Assembly: GCA_036362985.1 (NCBI GenBank)
Contig: JAYGXS010000010.1
Location: forward strand, 5,416,736-5,480,735
Direction of reading: 5' to 3'
Length of the DNA stretch: 64,000 nucleotides
DNA from: Ligula intestinalis
Lineage: Eukaryota; Platyhelminthes; Cestoda; Diphyllobothriidea; Diphyllobothriidae
Both the position numbers and the translations under genes were made by a program. This document shows positions 22,373 to 34,379 of the stretch, piece by piece. The notes under the pieces are model-generated. The model was not told where the DNA came from. It searched no databases and saw only the letters and a program-made list of their open reading frames with translations. Each line of letters begins with the position of its first letter. The first letter of the stretch is position 1.

Positions 22373-22419
22373 GCAAATTTTACAAGCTGATCTACACGTT
22401 TATTTTTGTCTCCCATAAT

Positions 22420-23870
22420 AGATCAGACTGACGATAAACGAAATTAAAGCTCTGTGCAATATGTATAAAGCGTTCAACTGTAAGAAAAAGGTTATTGAAA
22501 CGACTCAGCCGTTTGTAGAGAGCTGGAATCCGGGAGAATGTTGACAGAAGGCAGTGACGGAGATGATGCTCGTTTTGACTAATGTCCTGTCGTGTCTTCT
22601 GAGGGTGAAGTTATTGCGAAAATGAATCCAATAGCTAACAAAGAAAGTCCGTCAGAGGGCTAGGTGAACTGAAATCCCGAAAATAATGTTTCCCACGAAG
22701 GACGATAAATTGAAACCGCAATTTGAAGCGCGCGCTTGGTCCAGCCGTCGGGACCTCGGTGACCTGTGGTCCGGGCTAAATCACAAAACAGGTGCACTTT
22801 TAGACACATTATTAAGTTTGCCGACCCACTTCAGCCAAGCTTCTTTCCGAAGGTAAGCCTGCACCCACTAGATGGGTCGTCTTTTTACCAACCCGGTTGG
22901 CCAAACAATGTTTACCCCCCACCCCACGGACTCCTTTTGATCCTGAACACCCAGACGTCTTTCAGCCAACCTTCATTGATGGTAAACTTGCATGCGAGGC
23001 TGCACCTGCGGAAGGCTGTTGGGTGCAGTATTGGAGGGGATTTCTATTCAAACATTGGCTTCCGCGGTTTGCCTTCGTCCAAAACTGAGGGGAAAGGAAA
23101 AACCCTCATGATATTTGCTTCTTATGGGTGCTCGTTGACCATCTACGGCTGTCAACGCAGGTGAACCGCTTAAACATAAAACTGCTTAGACGTGCACGTA
23201 TTATGACAGACTGATTAAGCACTTAACGTGCTTACCGCAGGCCCTGTTTACTTCGAACCTAATAGCTCGGGATATGTCTGTCTGGCTGCTGAACGTTGCA
23301 AAACAGGCTTCTCTGGATAGAGTCTTTTCGGTCCTGCTAGAATAAAACAGAAAACCAGCTGGATGTACATAATTTGCGCGCACCATTACCCTTTATTTTA
23401 ACCGGCAATTTCACGGAACAATTTAATTGAGTTTAGTCCAATAATTTCGGTCAATAACATGCACATAATAAAGGCTTTGTGGTTGTGACCTTGTAATTCC
23501 CCATATTTATGTCTGGCTACCTACTGTATGCATTTTAAGGCTACCGAGAAAAGATGCTGGCTTCTCATTGGTCGCCAGAGAACGAAGTTCAGTTTTGCGT
23601 GAATTTGAGACCAGATATTCAATTCCCTGATAATTTCCCCTCCAATTGGCTACCGTCACTACAGTGTCTTAGTTTTCACGCTATTTTCCCTACTTCCACT
23701 CAAATTACCAATTATTTAGCCGATTTGTAGTTCACTGAAACAAATTTGAGCGGCTGCATATAATTTTCTTTGTTTTTGGAATTATTGCGCGCACTATATT
23801 CCCCTGATAGTTCCCAACCGTATTAACTCATTTTACCACTCTACCATTTGGGGTTGGGCATGCTTCGCGC
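22420..23870. other. no recognisable feature
   Basis: No domain or repeat recognised. Short frames at 22766-23164 give no family resemblance. The AT-rich part from 23400 is featureless to me. Confidence 0.4.
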
Positions 23871-23874
23871 GCAC

Positions 23875-24412
23875 TCAGACAACCCCATGACATAACACTG
23901 CATACTTTTTAGTTTGCTTATCTTGTATGGCTGCCTCGAATGCTTCAAGCGCAATGGGTGAAATTTGAAGCGAATGGGCCTTTGACTTCAAAAGATCCGT
24001 CAAAGGTGCCTGGATGGCGGTACAATTCGGTATGAAACGCCGGTAGTAGTTGATGAAGCCGATGAAACGGCGGAGCTGAGTTATGGACTTCGGGGTTGCA
24101 AAAGACAACGTGCTTTGCACCTTCTCTGGGGGGGGGTGTGATCCCATGTTAGTCAAGATGATGGTCAAGAAAATCCAGAGAATTGGCGCCAAAAAGACAC
24201 TTATCGACGTTTAGCTGTAGACTATTTTGCTGAAAACGATCGAGAACTTGGCGTAAGTGATCCACGTGTTCCTCGGGGGACGAGCTTGCGATGTGGATGT
24301 CATCGATGTACACGAACGCGAAGGAGAGACCGCGCAAAATGTCATCAACAAAACGTTGGAACGTTGGGGTTGCGTTCCGAAAACTCATCGAAGCCCATTT
24401 CGTCTGGCCAAA
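23875..24412 (-). pseudogene. Ty3/gypsy reverse transcriptase fragment
   Basis: On the minus strand, from about 24412, the sequence reads FGQTKW..MSFRNATPTFQRFVDDIL, then FAFVYIDDIHIAS with the catalytic YIDD, HVDHLRQVLDRF, LQLNVDKC and FLDHHLD. After a frameshift near 24170 it continues PPPEKVQSTLSFATPKS, LRRFIGFINYYRRFIPNC and PLTDLLKSK, the connection toward RNase H. It stops before RNase H proper. The upstream RT half is missing: at about 24390-24412 the sequence changes into the plus-strand integrase of a gypsy element, so this is half of an inverted junction. Confidence 0.88.
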
Positions 24413-25490
24413 GGTGAACAGTGATCTTGCTACCTGGACCAGGCAGTGCTTAGCCTGTCAAAAGAGTAAGGCCCAACGACACACCGTTTCACCTCCCAGC
24501 ACGTTTGCGGTTCCCGACGCCCGTTTTAAACACGTCCACCTGGACATAGTCGGACCGTTACCCTTATCTCGCAGTTTCACGCAAATTCTGAGCGCTGTTG
24601 ATCGTTCCACACGATGGCCCATCACAGTTCCCATCTCGGATACCTCGGCAGAGAATATTGCCATGATTTTCCTTACGCACTCGATAGCCAATTTCGGTGT
24701 TCCAGCTAACCTCACCACTGACCGCGGAAGTCAGTTTACATCTGCACTCTTCCGTGAGTTCACCAAAATGCTCGGGTGCTCGCATATCACCACAACTGCC
24801 TATCACCCAGCATCAAACGGCCTTGTGGAACGCATTCACCGTCAGTTGGAGTCCGTGTTGATGTCTCAACCTGCCCAGCACAACTGGAGCGACAACCTCC
24901 TTGGCATTCGCTCGGCTAATAAGGAAGACATTCAATGCAGTGCTGCCGATCTCGTTTATGGCACATCCCTACGTTTACCTGGTGAGCTCGTGCAGTCTTC
25001 CTCCGTCGCCCCTGATGTCACGAACAACTTCGTGCAACAGCTGCAGCAACGCATGGCCACACTGCGCCCAACTCCCACACACGCGACACCTCGATGAGTT
25101 TTCGTGCACGACGACTTGCACACAACCACATTCGTGTTTATCCGGCACGACGCAGTTCACAGGCCCCTTTGCCCACCATGCGATGGTGTCTTCAAAGCGC
25201 TTGAATAGAAGGACAAATATTTCGTCATTCTAAGGGCTGATGCTACTGATACGGTCTCCATCGACAGGCTGAAGCCGGCCTACGTTGAATGCACTCCACC
25301 ATCACCTAGTCTGTCCACTTTCACGGCACTTTCGCCCTGCACTCCACCTGCTGCCCCCAGCCCACCGCCACCCTCCCCACCCGAACCTACCTCCACCCCT
25401 CTCACCCCCCCTCCCACTCCTTCCCCATCTTCCACTCGTTCCGGTCGACATAATCATTTTCCTACCAACTTGCAAGACTTTGTTGTTTAA
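24381..25490 (+). pseudogene. Ty3/gypsy integrase with GPY/F-like module and proline-rich tail
   Basis: The frame is open from upstream of 24381 to TGA at 25095, and the same frame continues to TAA at 25488 with one more stop (TAG at 25206). It starts with the end of the zinc domain (FVWPKV, then CLACQKSK). The integrase core has D in HLDIVGPLP, D in LTTDRGSQF and E in NGLVERIHRQLE, with the D and E separated by 35 residues as in retroviral-type integrases. After the first stop come a GPY/F-like region (FVFIRHDAVHRPL ... KYFVILRADATDTVSIDRLKPAYV), a proline-rich tail and RSGRHNHFP, a typical Pol end. The catalytic triad is intact. The beginning of Pol is replaced by an inverted RT fragment. 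Confidence 0.88.
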
Positions 25491-25540
25491 CCTTCTTGTA
25501 AATCTTCTTTTTTTGAGGGCTTGTAACCCACCAACGCTCT

Positions 25541-25740
25541 GGTGGGGGAGTTATGTGGGCTCTTAGCTCAACTTGTGCGTTGTTTAAATTTATCAACTTT
25601 CGAATTTCGTTTGAACTCGAAATAAAACGACATCCACATTCAACCGCGTGCTCCTCGCTCACAACTTTCTTGATAACAATTCTGCACAGCTCAATTTCTC
25701 TCCCCGCATCTGCCGTTGTTTCCTTCGCCCTTCAACAACA
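25541..25740 (+). mobile_element. candidate polypurine tract and 3' LTR start of the gypsy element
   Basis: The purine run GGTGGGGGAG at 25541-25550 follows the Pol stop by about 50 bp and precedes TGTGGGC at 25554, a plausible LTR start. AATAAA lies at 25621. I could not define the LTR end and there is no second copy in the window to confirm it. Confidence 0.5.
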
Positions 25741-25899
25741 CCTTCCTCTGGTGATCATTCCCCAGATCAGAAGAATCCTACAGCAATTTATCAACGAGAT
25801 TTCTCTCAAATCTCGCGATTGCCACCCACGAACTTAGATCCCAGTCTTCACGAAGTCACACTTTGGCAAGTCAACTTCTAGGCTATTGCTGGCAAGGAT

Positions 25900-28090
25900 C
25901 GTGAAGGATTTAAGTGAGTCATATCATTTCATAATCTTCATTGTTATCGCATTATACCGTTTTTACGCCTTTTCTGCTAGGATAGCCAGGTAAATTACTA
26001 ACTAGAGGTTAGCTTACACTAGAAAGTTGTCAATTGCGTTTTTGCTAAGATGTTTTGTATATTTGTAGTAAAATAGGTCCTACAGTCTTCCGCGGATTGT
26101 AAGGCTTGCTGATGACTGAGACATGTACGTGATTTTTAATATTTAAATCTATATATTCTCCAACCTCCATAGTGTCAGCCAGTCCAAACCAACAAAACGG
26201 GTATGAGTGTCTATTCTGAAGAAATAACAGGTACTGTATAGCGGGCCGGGGATGTCGAGGTTGGCACACACCTAAAGGATACGAGTTATGAAGATGGCTC
26301 TGCAGCGGTATATCGGAGCTGGATTGATAAGCATCACCCAAGCACACAAATATCAAGGCCGGAGTAGAAGGAAACGCGAATATATGGAGAGGAATCTAGT
26401 AGTAATAAAGAATACGTAGAGTAAGAGAATAATATGGGGAAAGGGAACGGCGTTACACAGATACAAGTCCCATCTGGAGTGCAGTGTGTTCTTTTATGTC
26501 TGATCAGTTACCGGTGGGGAAAACAGTGCTGTGGGCGACTGCAGGGGCGAGACGGGAGTGCTGACATTGTGTGTGTGGGACTGCGATACGATTGACGACG
26601 ACGGCGGCGGCGCGAAAGGGGTCAGCGGCTGTGAGGGGAAAGGGCACCGGTTTCTTCGCTGACACTCGATCACAGCATCTACATCCTGGGTCCGCGCCAA
26701 AAGTGACCTTGGTGTACTTAAACAATCATTCAGTCTCTTGGGTTGTTACAACTGACAAAGGGTTGGAACAACCTGATCCTCTAAAATTGTGCAACGAATG
26801 ACATTATGTTAGGGAGGAGCAACTCCTTATTCGGGTGGTCACTAAATACACGATTTTTCCGAATGTGCCCTCTGAAATATTTTATGATGTACATCTGCAG
26901 GGCCTTACCAATAACTGAATCTTCGGTTTAAGACAAAATAACTGAAAAATAGTTACTGGCCACAAAAATGAAATAGACGGACAGAAACCGAAGCAGGAAA
27001 ACTACAAAAACTCATTTGGCATTACATTATGTTAACATAATACTGATTTTGACAAAATTGAAAGCCATTTTGGACTATTATTTCTCAAAACAGTGATCTG
27101 ACATGAAAATCGTCTGTGTTTTGCTAAATATTATCCACACATTTGCTCAAATTTTTTTCATGGATGATGTGAACTTAGACAAGGAATTACCTGTATAAAA
27201 TATATTTTATTTCACAAAGTCTGTTTACGGACTTGGTGAATTAGTGGTCTTCGTAGAAATATTTAAAATAAGGTGATGACTTATGGTACACAGCAAGTGA
27301 TGTTTAAACAGGCGATGTCTTGTTTACGTGAGGCTCAAGGTACACGTAGAATTCGAACGATATGAATAAAACAGTTGTTATAAATTACTGAACACCGCAA
27401 GGTCAGTCACGATAAGTGGAAAAGAAAGTTAAATTATTTGTTGAACGAATTTTCATGAAACTAAAATATTTCCAAATGGATATTCTCATTTATTACAAGC
27501 ATTCGACAAGTGATTTTCAGGTAGCAGATAAACAAAAACAATAATAGGTCAACCAGCATATCCTGAGGTTGATTATATTTAGCAATATTTTCGGAAGCGC
27601 CCGATGATAAGGAGTGATTAAAGTTACTAAGCGCACTTATCCTTGGTTTCTTCGGATGGAATACTTTATCACGCGGCCTTATTTTCTCTCTGGAAGGATT
27701 ATTATCGTCCCGGAAACTCGGAATATCTGCTTCTGATTGGCCAATTAAATGGCACACATACCACAGACGGAAAAAAAATTAATTCGTCCATAAAATGCAT
27801 CGAAATAAGATGGACATAGCCGTTCTTACTATGGTCTGTTTTCTTTTCAAGAGAAAACAGTGAACGGAAGGTGACACGTTTGCCTTGGAAGAACTTGTAA
27901 TGATAAATGCGGAAAAGCACGTTTGAATAAGCCAATCATAATATTTGGACTCACATTCCTCTTCAGGCTGATAGAATTTGCAGTAGGGACCATTCTGAAT
28001 TCAATATTAACTGTCTGAACTAACGCTAACTGGTCAGTCTCTTAAATTTTTATTGCGATAGTACTGCATGCTAAAAGCTACAAAATAGAA
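25900..28090. other. no recognisable feature
   Basis: Mostly AT-rich with short frames. A GC-rich patch at 26510-26700 is open on both strands but shows no domain I can name. Confidence 0.4.
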
Positions 28091-28099
28091 GGGCATACA

Positions 28100-28350
28100 A
28101 TGAAGTATGGACCTGGCCAGCTTTAATTCTTCAGAGTGTGAATTACACATTCGGACAGAGAAAATCGACGTCAGTGGAAACACAACGTCGACGTCCCATT
28201 ATAATTCCACTCATATTTACCTTAAATCTGCAGAAAAACTCACCTACCTTGGGAGTTTTATCATAAAACACAAGAATAAAGAGACTGACCTCACTAGTCA
28301 GTTAATCAATGTAGTCCTCTCGAGCTCTAACAGTCAGTCTGAAACCATTA
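28100..28350 (+). pseudogene. possible non-LTR reverse transcriptase fragment
   Basis: The frame from 28107 contains IYLKSAEKLTYLGSFI followed by a polar stretch and TDLTSQLINVVLSSS. This resembles the region after the catalytic core of many LINE reverse transcriptases (VEKFTYLGSxI, then a short helix). No catalytic motif is present, so the call rests on one motif. Confidence 0.45.
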
Positions 28351-28359
28351 TGAACCTCT

Positions 28360-31200
28360 CCGCAAAGCAAATCAAAAGATGCACCACTGTGTCATTTTGA
28401 ATACGTCGTTCAACTATCTGAAGGCTTTTGCAAACACAAGAAGCCCTAGAAGCAACACCACTAGGTGAATTCGTTTCATCTTAACTAGCGGAATGACAGA
28501 ATCCTGCGATGGAGGGCACTGTGCGCAGCAATTTTCTCTGATTGTGACCGTACGCTTCATGCCCTGAAGGGACCTATTTATGTTACAACGACTTGTTATA
28601 AACCATAGCAACGAAGCTCCTCCTATAAGCGTTGGACGGATTCGCGGACTTGTTTTGACAGTTTCAGGATGGTGTTTTCGCCCATCGCGCCGGATTTTGC
28701 AGTTAGAGTTTGGCTCGTTAGGAGTACTGCTAGGTGCCTGGAACCAAGGCTTACAGTATCATTTAGGATAGGGTTTAGGTTTTTGGGCTTAATTTCATAC
28801 GAGAGATCAGATGTCTCCTTAGAGTAAGGGTTACAGAAGCTTAAGAAATGAGATTTACGTAACGTGAGGCCATATCAAATTCGGTTGAGCTTTATTCAGG
28901 GAAAGATAGGCAACCACCGATGCGCTCTCCATAACTTGAATAATGGTTAGAAAATTGATCGATAAAGCAGAAAAATTTAATAAAATCCCGTTTTTGTAAA
29001 TGCGGACGAGTTGTCATCGTTTGGCTGAACATAAACACCTACTCACTTGTGACGAGGAGTATACACCCACGTAATTATTCTGATAGCAAAGATTGTCGTG
29101 AAGCTGTTGAGTGAAATGCTGGATTTATACATATAGTTTGCTCTTAAATGCATTCGCACGGATGGAGAAAGCAAAGGCTATGGACATAAATTTACACACT
29201 GCATCCACTGTGTTACTGCAGGAAAGACATGCATCTATTGATCCCTGAGTTGTGTCGGCCTTATTTTCGGGATAATCGCGTAATGGTGGCCTATTGGTCT
29301 CGGTGGTTTTTTTCAGCTTAGTTTGGTGGCATTGTTATTGTGGTGGATTGTTTTACTAGCCTTCTAGATACGGTTGTCCTTACACGCACACTTATCGACG
29401 GTTTCCTCTTGATGATGTCGCTGGTATTATTTGCCAGTCTTTGAGCTATAGTCGCCATTGTAGCGTATTTTGCATGCGTAGGCCCAATATAGGGGAGTAG
29501 CAATTGGTGTCTAGGCTTTTCCATCGCCGGCTTTTGCATTCACCTTCGCATTTTCTGTTCGCAATTACAAATGTGCATTCATGTTGCCATATTATGGCGT
29601 CTTCATTTGTTTCCCTGTTATGGTTTTTATCCGTTCGGGTTAGTCTTTAGGATTTACTCCTTCACTGCATTTCCGGTCATTCTTAAGACGGACACGGCAT
29701 TTCTTCGGCAGACACCTGGGTGGCTCACAACTGGCATGGATCTGCCAGCCCCATGCTAATAGTCCAGCTATTATACAAGCCTGCGTACGTTGCTGCCTAC
29801 CTATGTTTCCCGTAAAGCGTCCGGGTGGGTGGGTGGCGGGTATGTAAAATCTACGTTGTGCTTCAGGATCACGCATCCATCCGGCCGGAAGAATCATGGG
29901 CTCCGTGTTACGTTTCGCAATCACATATCTGTTCTGGACTCGCGAGGAAGTGGCTGCCGGATCGTCCAGAAGGTGATTTAATTCAATTCTTGCAAACTCA
30001 GGTGGCTTCCAGTCTTGAGACATTATAGGAAAGGGGACAATTACTGATTTGAGGAATGTTTATTAATAGATAGGAAAAGAGATAGAGTAAACGGACTAAT
30101 AATGCTAATAGTTTGCTAATAAATAACTAACTACACTAGAATAATATTCTATTAATGCGTCATTATCGGTATAGAGCATGTAGCGGACAGAAAATTTTGA
30201 CAAACATAGACCGCAGAAAACGATACAGTAATAAGGGAGAACGATCAAATCGACATAAACATGCACAATGAAACTCTTCCATTTGGCGAACCGATACGGG
30301 TTGTGGGATGCATCAGACGCCTCTGAACATTCAAGGTAACCGGAAGACGATAACTTAAAACAACAGTGGTTCGTGGTGATACATTACACTCATTCTGATG
30401 TTCAAATCTCCCTATCTTCCGTCATAACGGTGAACAGCTATGCCAAACCTTCCACCTATAGACTCACGCTGTTGCTGCCCTTCCTATGCAAAACCGCTGA
30501 GAAGGATTGGCTGCTGTCCCGCAATCGACCGCCACACGTGCGCCTTCCATTTTCGTATGCGACTTCAATTGCAGTGACTTACGTGAAATTTGGAAAGCGA
30601 AGATCTATAGCATGGTGTTAAGGCTAACAAGGGTAACCCTATCGGCTGTGATATTCAGGTTCACTTCCTTAGGAGGCGAGAGAAGTCAAAATAGGCTAGA
30701 GTGACAGGAATTGCCCATTCTGTCCAGAAAGGTTGGAGAATAATTAGGATGAGACTTGACTCCCGGACTCGTGCATTCGTTCTTTAGTCGGGCAAAATGC
30801 GGAGTGATATCTAACGGAAGTAATCCGAGCGACCACTGAAAGCTGTCTTTGCCTTATGCCTTCTAGAATGTGTTTGATTGGACAGCATGAGATTAAGAAC
30901 GTGCGTGCAGCCAAGAATGGACGTGTTCGCAGGTCGTGCCCGACAGTGAGCGAGAGGTGTACAGGTGTTCATGCAAGGCCACGGGTTAAGGGCCGTCCCT
31001 GCGACTGGAAGTTTGGCGTGATGAGTCAGCAATCATGGGTTCCGCAGTGGCCGCTAGCGGCCACAACAGATCTAAGCCGTAAGCTTGTCGCAGTTAGTTG
31101 TGTTGAAAAACAGGAGGTTCCCCCAAATCACAAGTCAAGGAAGACGGTGTTGGTAGATATTGGTTTAATGCGCGAAAATAGACAGTACAGACGCTGCGTT
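28360..31200. other. no recognisable feature
   Basis: Several short frames, including a 127-codon minus-strand frame at 29640-30023, without recognised domains. No transposon ends identified. Confidence 0.4.
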
Positions 31201-31229
31201 GTGCGCCAACCCCCGATAATTGTGCTCTG

Positions 31230-32755
31230 TGGCAGTTTCAATTCACCCGTCACGAGCCTTTTACTGCGTCCACCACGATCAGCTCCTGCAGGACATGGCC
31301 TCCCTGAACGTCCTGACTGGCCTGGTCCGATAGTTGGCGGCTTTCATCTGTGGCCGCCACGATCGTGTCCTTTTTTTCGCGGCACTCTCTCCAAGCCCCG
31401 TAAGCAGACCTGCAGTGTTCCTCAAGGCTCTGTGCTCAGCTCGACGCTGTTCAACATTTACATGCGAGAACTCCCACTCCCTCCGGCACCCACCAGCACC
31501 ATCAAATCGATCGGGCTGCGCAGGTCCTCTCGGAGTCCATGCCTGATGTTATACACACCTTCACTCAGCGCGGGTTGACGATCTCGGGAGCACAGTCGTC
31601 CGTCACTGCTATCAAGCTGGACCCGAGGGAGTTCAATCGTCGCCCGGCTATCATCGTCAACGGTGGGGCGTTGCCGCTGGTCCGTAAGCCCAAGCTCCTT
31701 GGCGTCCGTTTAGATCCGCTCTTCACGTTTGCGGACCACGCGAGGGAGGTTGCAAGCAAGATGAGCCGATGCACCAAGGTCCTTAAGGCTCTCGTGTGCA
31801 CATCCTGGGGCTGCTAAAAAGAGACGCGGGCGACCACATTCAAAGTGCTAACAAAGCCGCATGTCAACTATGCGGCACCAATCTCGTCTCCCACAGTCAG
31901 CTCCAACAGTCTCCACCACCTTCAGTCAGCACAGAACGGCGCCCTCCACACGATAACGGGCTGCTATTAAATGTCGCCCATCGATCAATTTCGTGTGTAG
32001 GCTTCTGTCCTGCCGGTCGCTGCGCACAACAAACTTCTGGGCCAGCACCTCTGGTGAACCTGTTCACAACCTGGACGTCCGAACCACCATCTTTGCAACG
32101 CTCCTGAGCCTAGCCGTCACGTCGGACGTCTATCCGAGGTCTCCACAAGGCAATTGTCGCCTCCTCTCTCTCGGATCTACTCGTTGATGGATCCGCCATA
32201 AGGACAGGCTACCAGCGCCTTCACCAGAGAGCCATTGTGGACGCTAAATCCAGCTACCATTCCCCAGTCCTTCTAAGTGGCCATACACCTCCGATTGCCG
32301 CATCGAAACGACGTCTCCAAATGGTGACTCGCTGCACCTTGGCGCATCTACGCAGTGACTACTGCATGCTCCTTGCCAGTACCAACATCGGCTGGACCCG
32401 TCTATACCCGACTGCTGTCTTAACTGTGGCGTCTGGCCGCATGACTGCCGTCATCTCTGCAGTTTCCAGTCAGGCACCCAACTCACCCCAAGGACCTTTG
32501 GCTCAAGTTGGCCGAGGTCGCGGCTTGCCTCCCTCTCCCAACTGCACCCAGTTTGGACTCCGGCGGGAATCCCTGATCCAACAAGGGTTACTGCCCAGCC
32601 AACCAACGTGTGCTCTGCATATGTGTGTGCGAAGTTGTGCCTGCCGGGCTGCGGAAAGGTAATCAATCGTCTGCCGCTAATCAGACGGGGCGTAATTATC
32701 GATAAGCTATAAATGCATGTGCGTATGAATTGGCGAGCGGTTCAATAAAAGATGG
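31230..32755 (+). pseudogene. non-LTR retrotransposon fragment (RT C-terminal half, CCHC-like tail) lacking its YADD box
   Basis: Fragments in several frames read in order. First an RT core approach (DQLLQDMASLNVLTGLV), then SVPQGSVLSSTLFNIYMRELPLPP near 31410-31480. Next come VLSESMPDV..TQRGLTISGAQSSVT, REFNRRPAIIVNG, PKLLGVRLDPLFTFADHARE and SKMSRCTKVLKAL (31539-31800). A distal TLAHLRSDYC and a cysteine-rich tail follow at about 32330-32460, then a W-rich end. AATAAA at 32744-32749 marks the 3' end. The catalytic YADD that should lie between PLPP and the VLSES segment is absent, so an internal deletion removed it near 31495-31515. The tail suggests a Jockey/R1-like LINE, different from the CR1/L2 copies. 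Confidence 0.75.
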
Positions 32756-32859
32756 AGTAGATGATTACGCACGAGAGTAAGCCCTGGCAGGGCGAAAGCA
32801 GAGTCAGTGTGGCAATATCCCACAATCTGACAAACGCAAATCACAAAATGGCATTTATC

Positions 32860-33190
32860 TACATTTTCTTTCGTTGGTCTTCCTGCAGCTTCTGCAGTCC
32901 AAACATAAGTTTATTATTTTTCAAAAGTAGCTTTATGACCCCAATATGTCTTTCTGATTGGTTTGTCTTCGGTCGGTTCGGATATTTTGATCTCGGCTGT
33001 TTGTCAAGTTTCCACTTGGGGATGGCTTCATTTAATTGGCTGTAATAACGGTTTTTTGGAAAAACAACGTGGCACCTGCCATTATATTTATGCACTGGCT
33101 TTAACAAAATAGTCCCATCATAAAGCTCGTTCGGGGATAGTTGCCAAATTTTACTAACAATTGGCAATGGCTTTCTCAGTGGTACCGTTT
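32860..33190. other. no recognisable feature
   Basis: Open frames exist on both strands here (minus 32859-33167) but I recognise no domain. Confidence 0.35.
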
Positions 33191-34345
33191 AGCACGCTTC
33201 CGTCATGTGAGGTCACAGCAGCGTCTTCCCGGACACCCAATTTATAATGGAGGAGGAAAAGAACAACCGGCTTGCCTTTCGTGATGTCCTTTTCTGTCGC
33301 AAATATTGTGGTGGCCTAAAGACTACAGTATTCAGAAAAGCGACAAACACGATGCCAGTACTAAATAACAACAGCAACCACCCAATCAGCCACAGACACA
33401 GCTGCGTAAGGACGCACTGCAGCGAACAAGAAGATAAAGTTGCCGATTTAAAATACCTTCGAAGGGTATTCGGGAGAAATGGCTTCCCGTGCAACTTCGT
33501 CAACCGGTGCTTGCGCAAACGAGATGGCCAACAAAATCAAAACAGCTTCAAAATTTGGCGAGCGATCCAGTATGTCTCAAACGTATCGGAAGCCATCTGT
33601 TGCCTTTTCACACCACTTGGAGTCGGAATCACACACAGGCCAAAAGCAACCATAAGGCGTCAGATAATGAAGCCGAAAGACCCAATGCCATAGCAAGAAA
33701 CAGCTGGGGTCTCTACAGGATGTAGTGCAGGTGCAGTCAGTGCAACTATGTCGGAGAAACTGGCAGACTTCTCAAGACGCGAATTGCCGAACACGCGGCA
33801 GCAGTGTGGTGAAATGATGCCAATTCTTAAGTTCGGGCTTATTCGACGAGACCCGGCCACGTGTTCAAATTTGACGAGACCGAAATTTCCGCCAGAGCTG
33901 ACAATCGGGTGAGCCGAGAACTACTTGAGTCATAGTTCACGGGCCCCCAATACATCAAAAAAATGCAACAATTTGCCCAATCCATACTCAATGTTGAGAC
34001 TCAATTGGGGAACGGGCAGGCCACTGCCTCTTCTTATGCCAACACCGGAGAGCCAGATGGCTGAGCAATCATCACGCCCGAGGCCACCGCCCGTGATGAA
34101 AGTTCAACAGGTCAGAGCCCGCGTGCCATCAAACAAACTATCTACGCACAAGAAGGCAATTAATGTTAATTGTCGCTGTATCTTTGCAGTAATGACTGTA
34201 TCTTATCAATACAGCAAACTTCTGTGCATGCATTAGCCGTTTCTGCTTCTGTTTCCTTCTCGTGTCTCTTATGATATATCCGCGATGGATGTTGAAACCT
34301 CAGGCGAATAAACGTATTGTTCAAGCGATCAAGTCTTCTTCTTCT
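33190..34345 (+). pseudogene. Penelope-like element copy E (RT end, linker, GIY-YIG, 3' end)
   Basis: The frame from 33247 gives MEEEKNNRLAFRDVLFCRK, the PLE sequence just after the RT catalytic box. The linker follows: LKYLRRVFGRNGFPCNFVNRC, VSNVSEAICCLF, VGITHRPKAT and QIMKPKDPMP. After stops the GIY-YIG module is CNYVGETGRLLKTRIAEHAAAV, STRPGHVFKF and SRELLES with the next codon a stop. The 3' UTR ends with a hammerhead-like motif (34263-34306), AATAAA (34308) and a TTC-rich run. Copy F follows immediately in the same orientation. The 5' RT core is missing. Confidence 0.8.
34263..34306 (+). ncRNA. minimal hammerhead-like ribozyme, PLE subfamily 2
   Basis: CTTATGA (34268-34274) is one change from CUGAUGA. 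Stem II pairs ATATCC with GGATGT around GCGAT, six pairs with one G-U. GAAA lies at 34294-34297 and C34301 at the cleavage position. Stem I is TGTCT with AGGCG (34302-34306). The core substitution suggests loss of activity in this copy. Confidence 0.6.
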
Positions 34346-34379
34346 CACCTTCACCGTTATTAAGTAGGATCAGGTGTTG

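Larger units (their letters stand above)
21844..22416 (-). pseudogene. 190-codon frame, second ORF1-like N-terminus flanked by tRNA-like DNA
   Basis: Inside this minus-strand frame the segment MKSPPAKRAKSLSSS followed by a helical, acidic region resembles the start of the neighbouring ORF1 (MKSPLAKRTKSRKS). The element's 5' part therefore appears to be present twice in diverged form. The first 40 and last 25 residues are translations of antisense tRNA-like sequences (22305-22372 and 21851-21922), so the frame as a whole is not an ordinary protein. It could be the 5' region of the LINE, a related copy, or a tRNA-headed composite inserted there. Confidence 0.5.

Noticed and set aside
29640..30023. 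127-codon minus-strand frame as a gene
   Set aside because: No domain, no neighbours and low-complexity sequence; cannot be told from chance.
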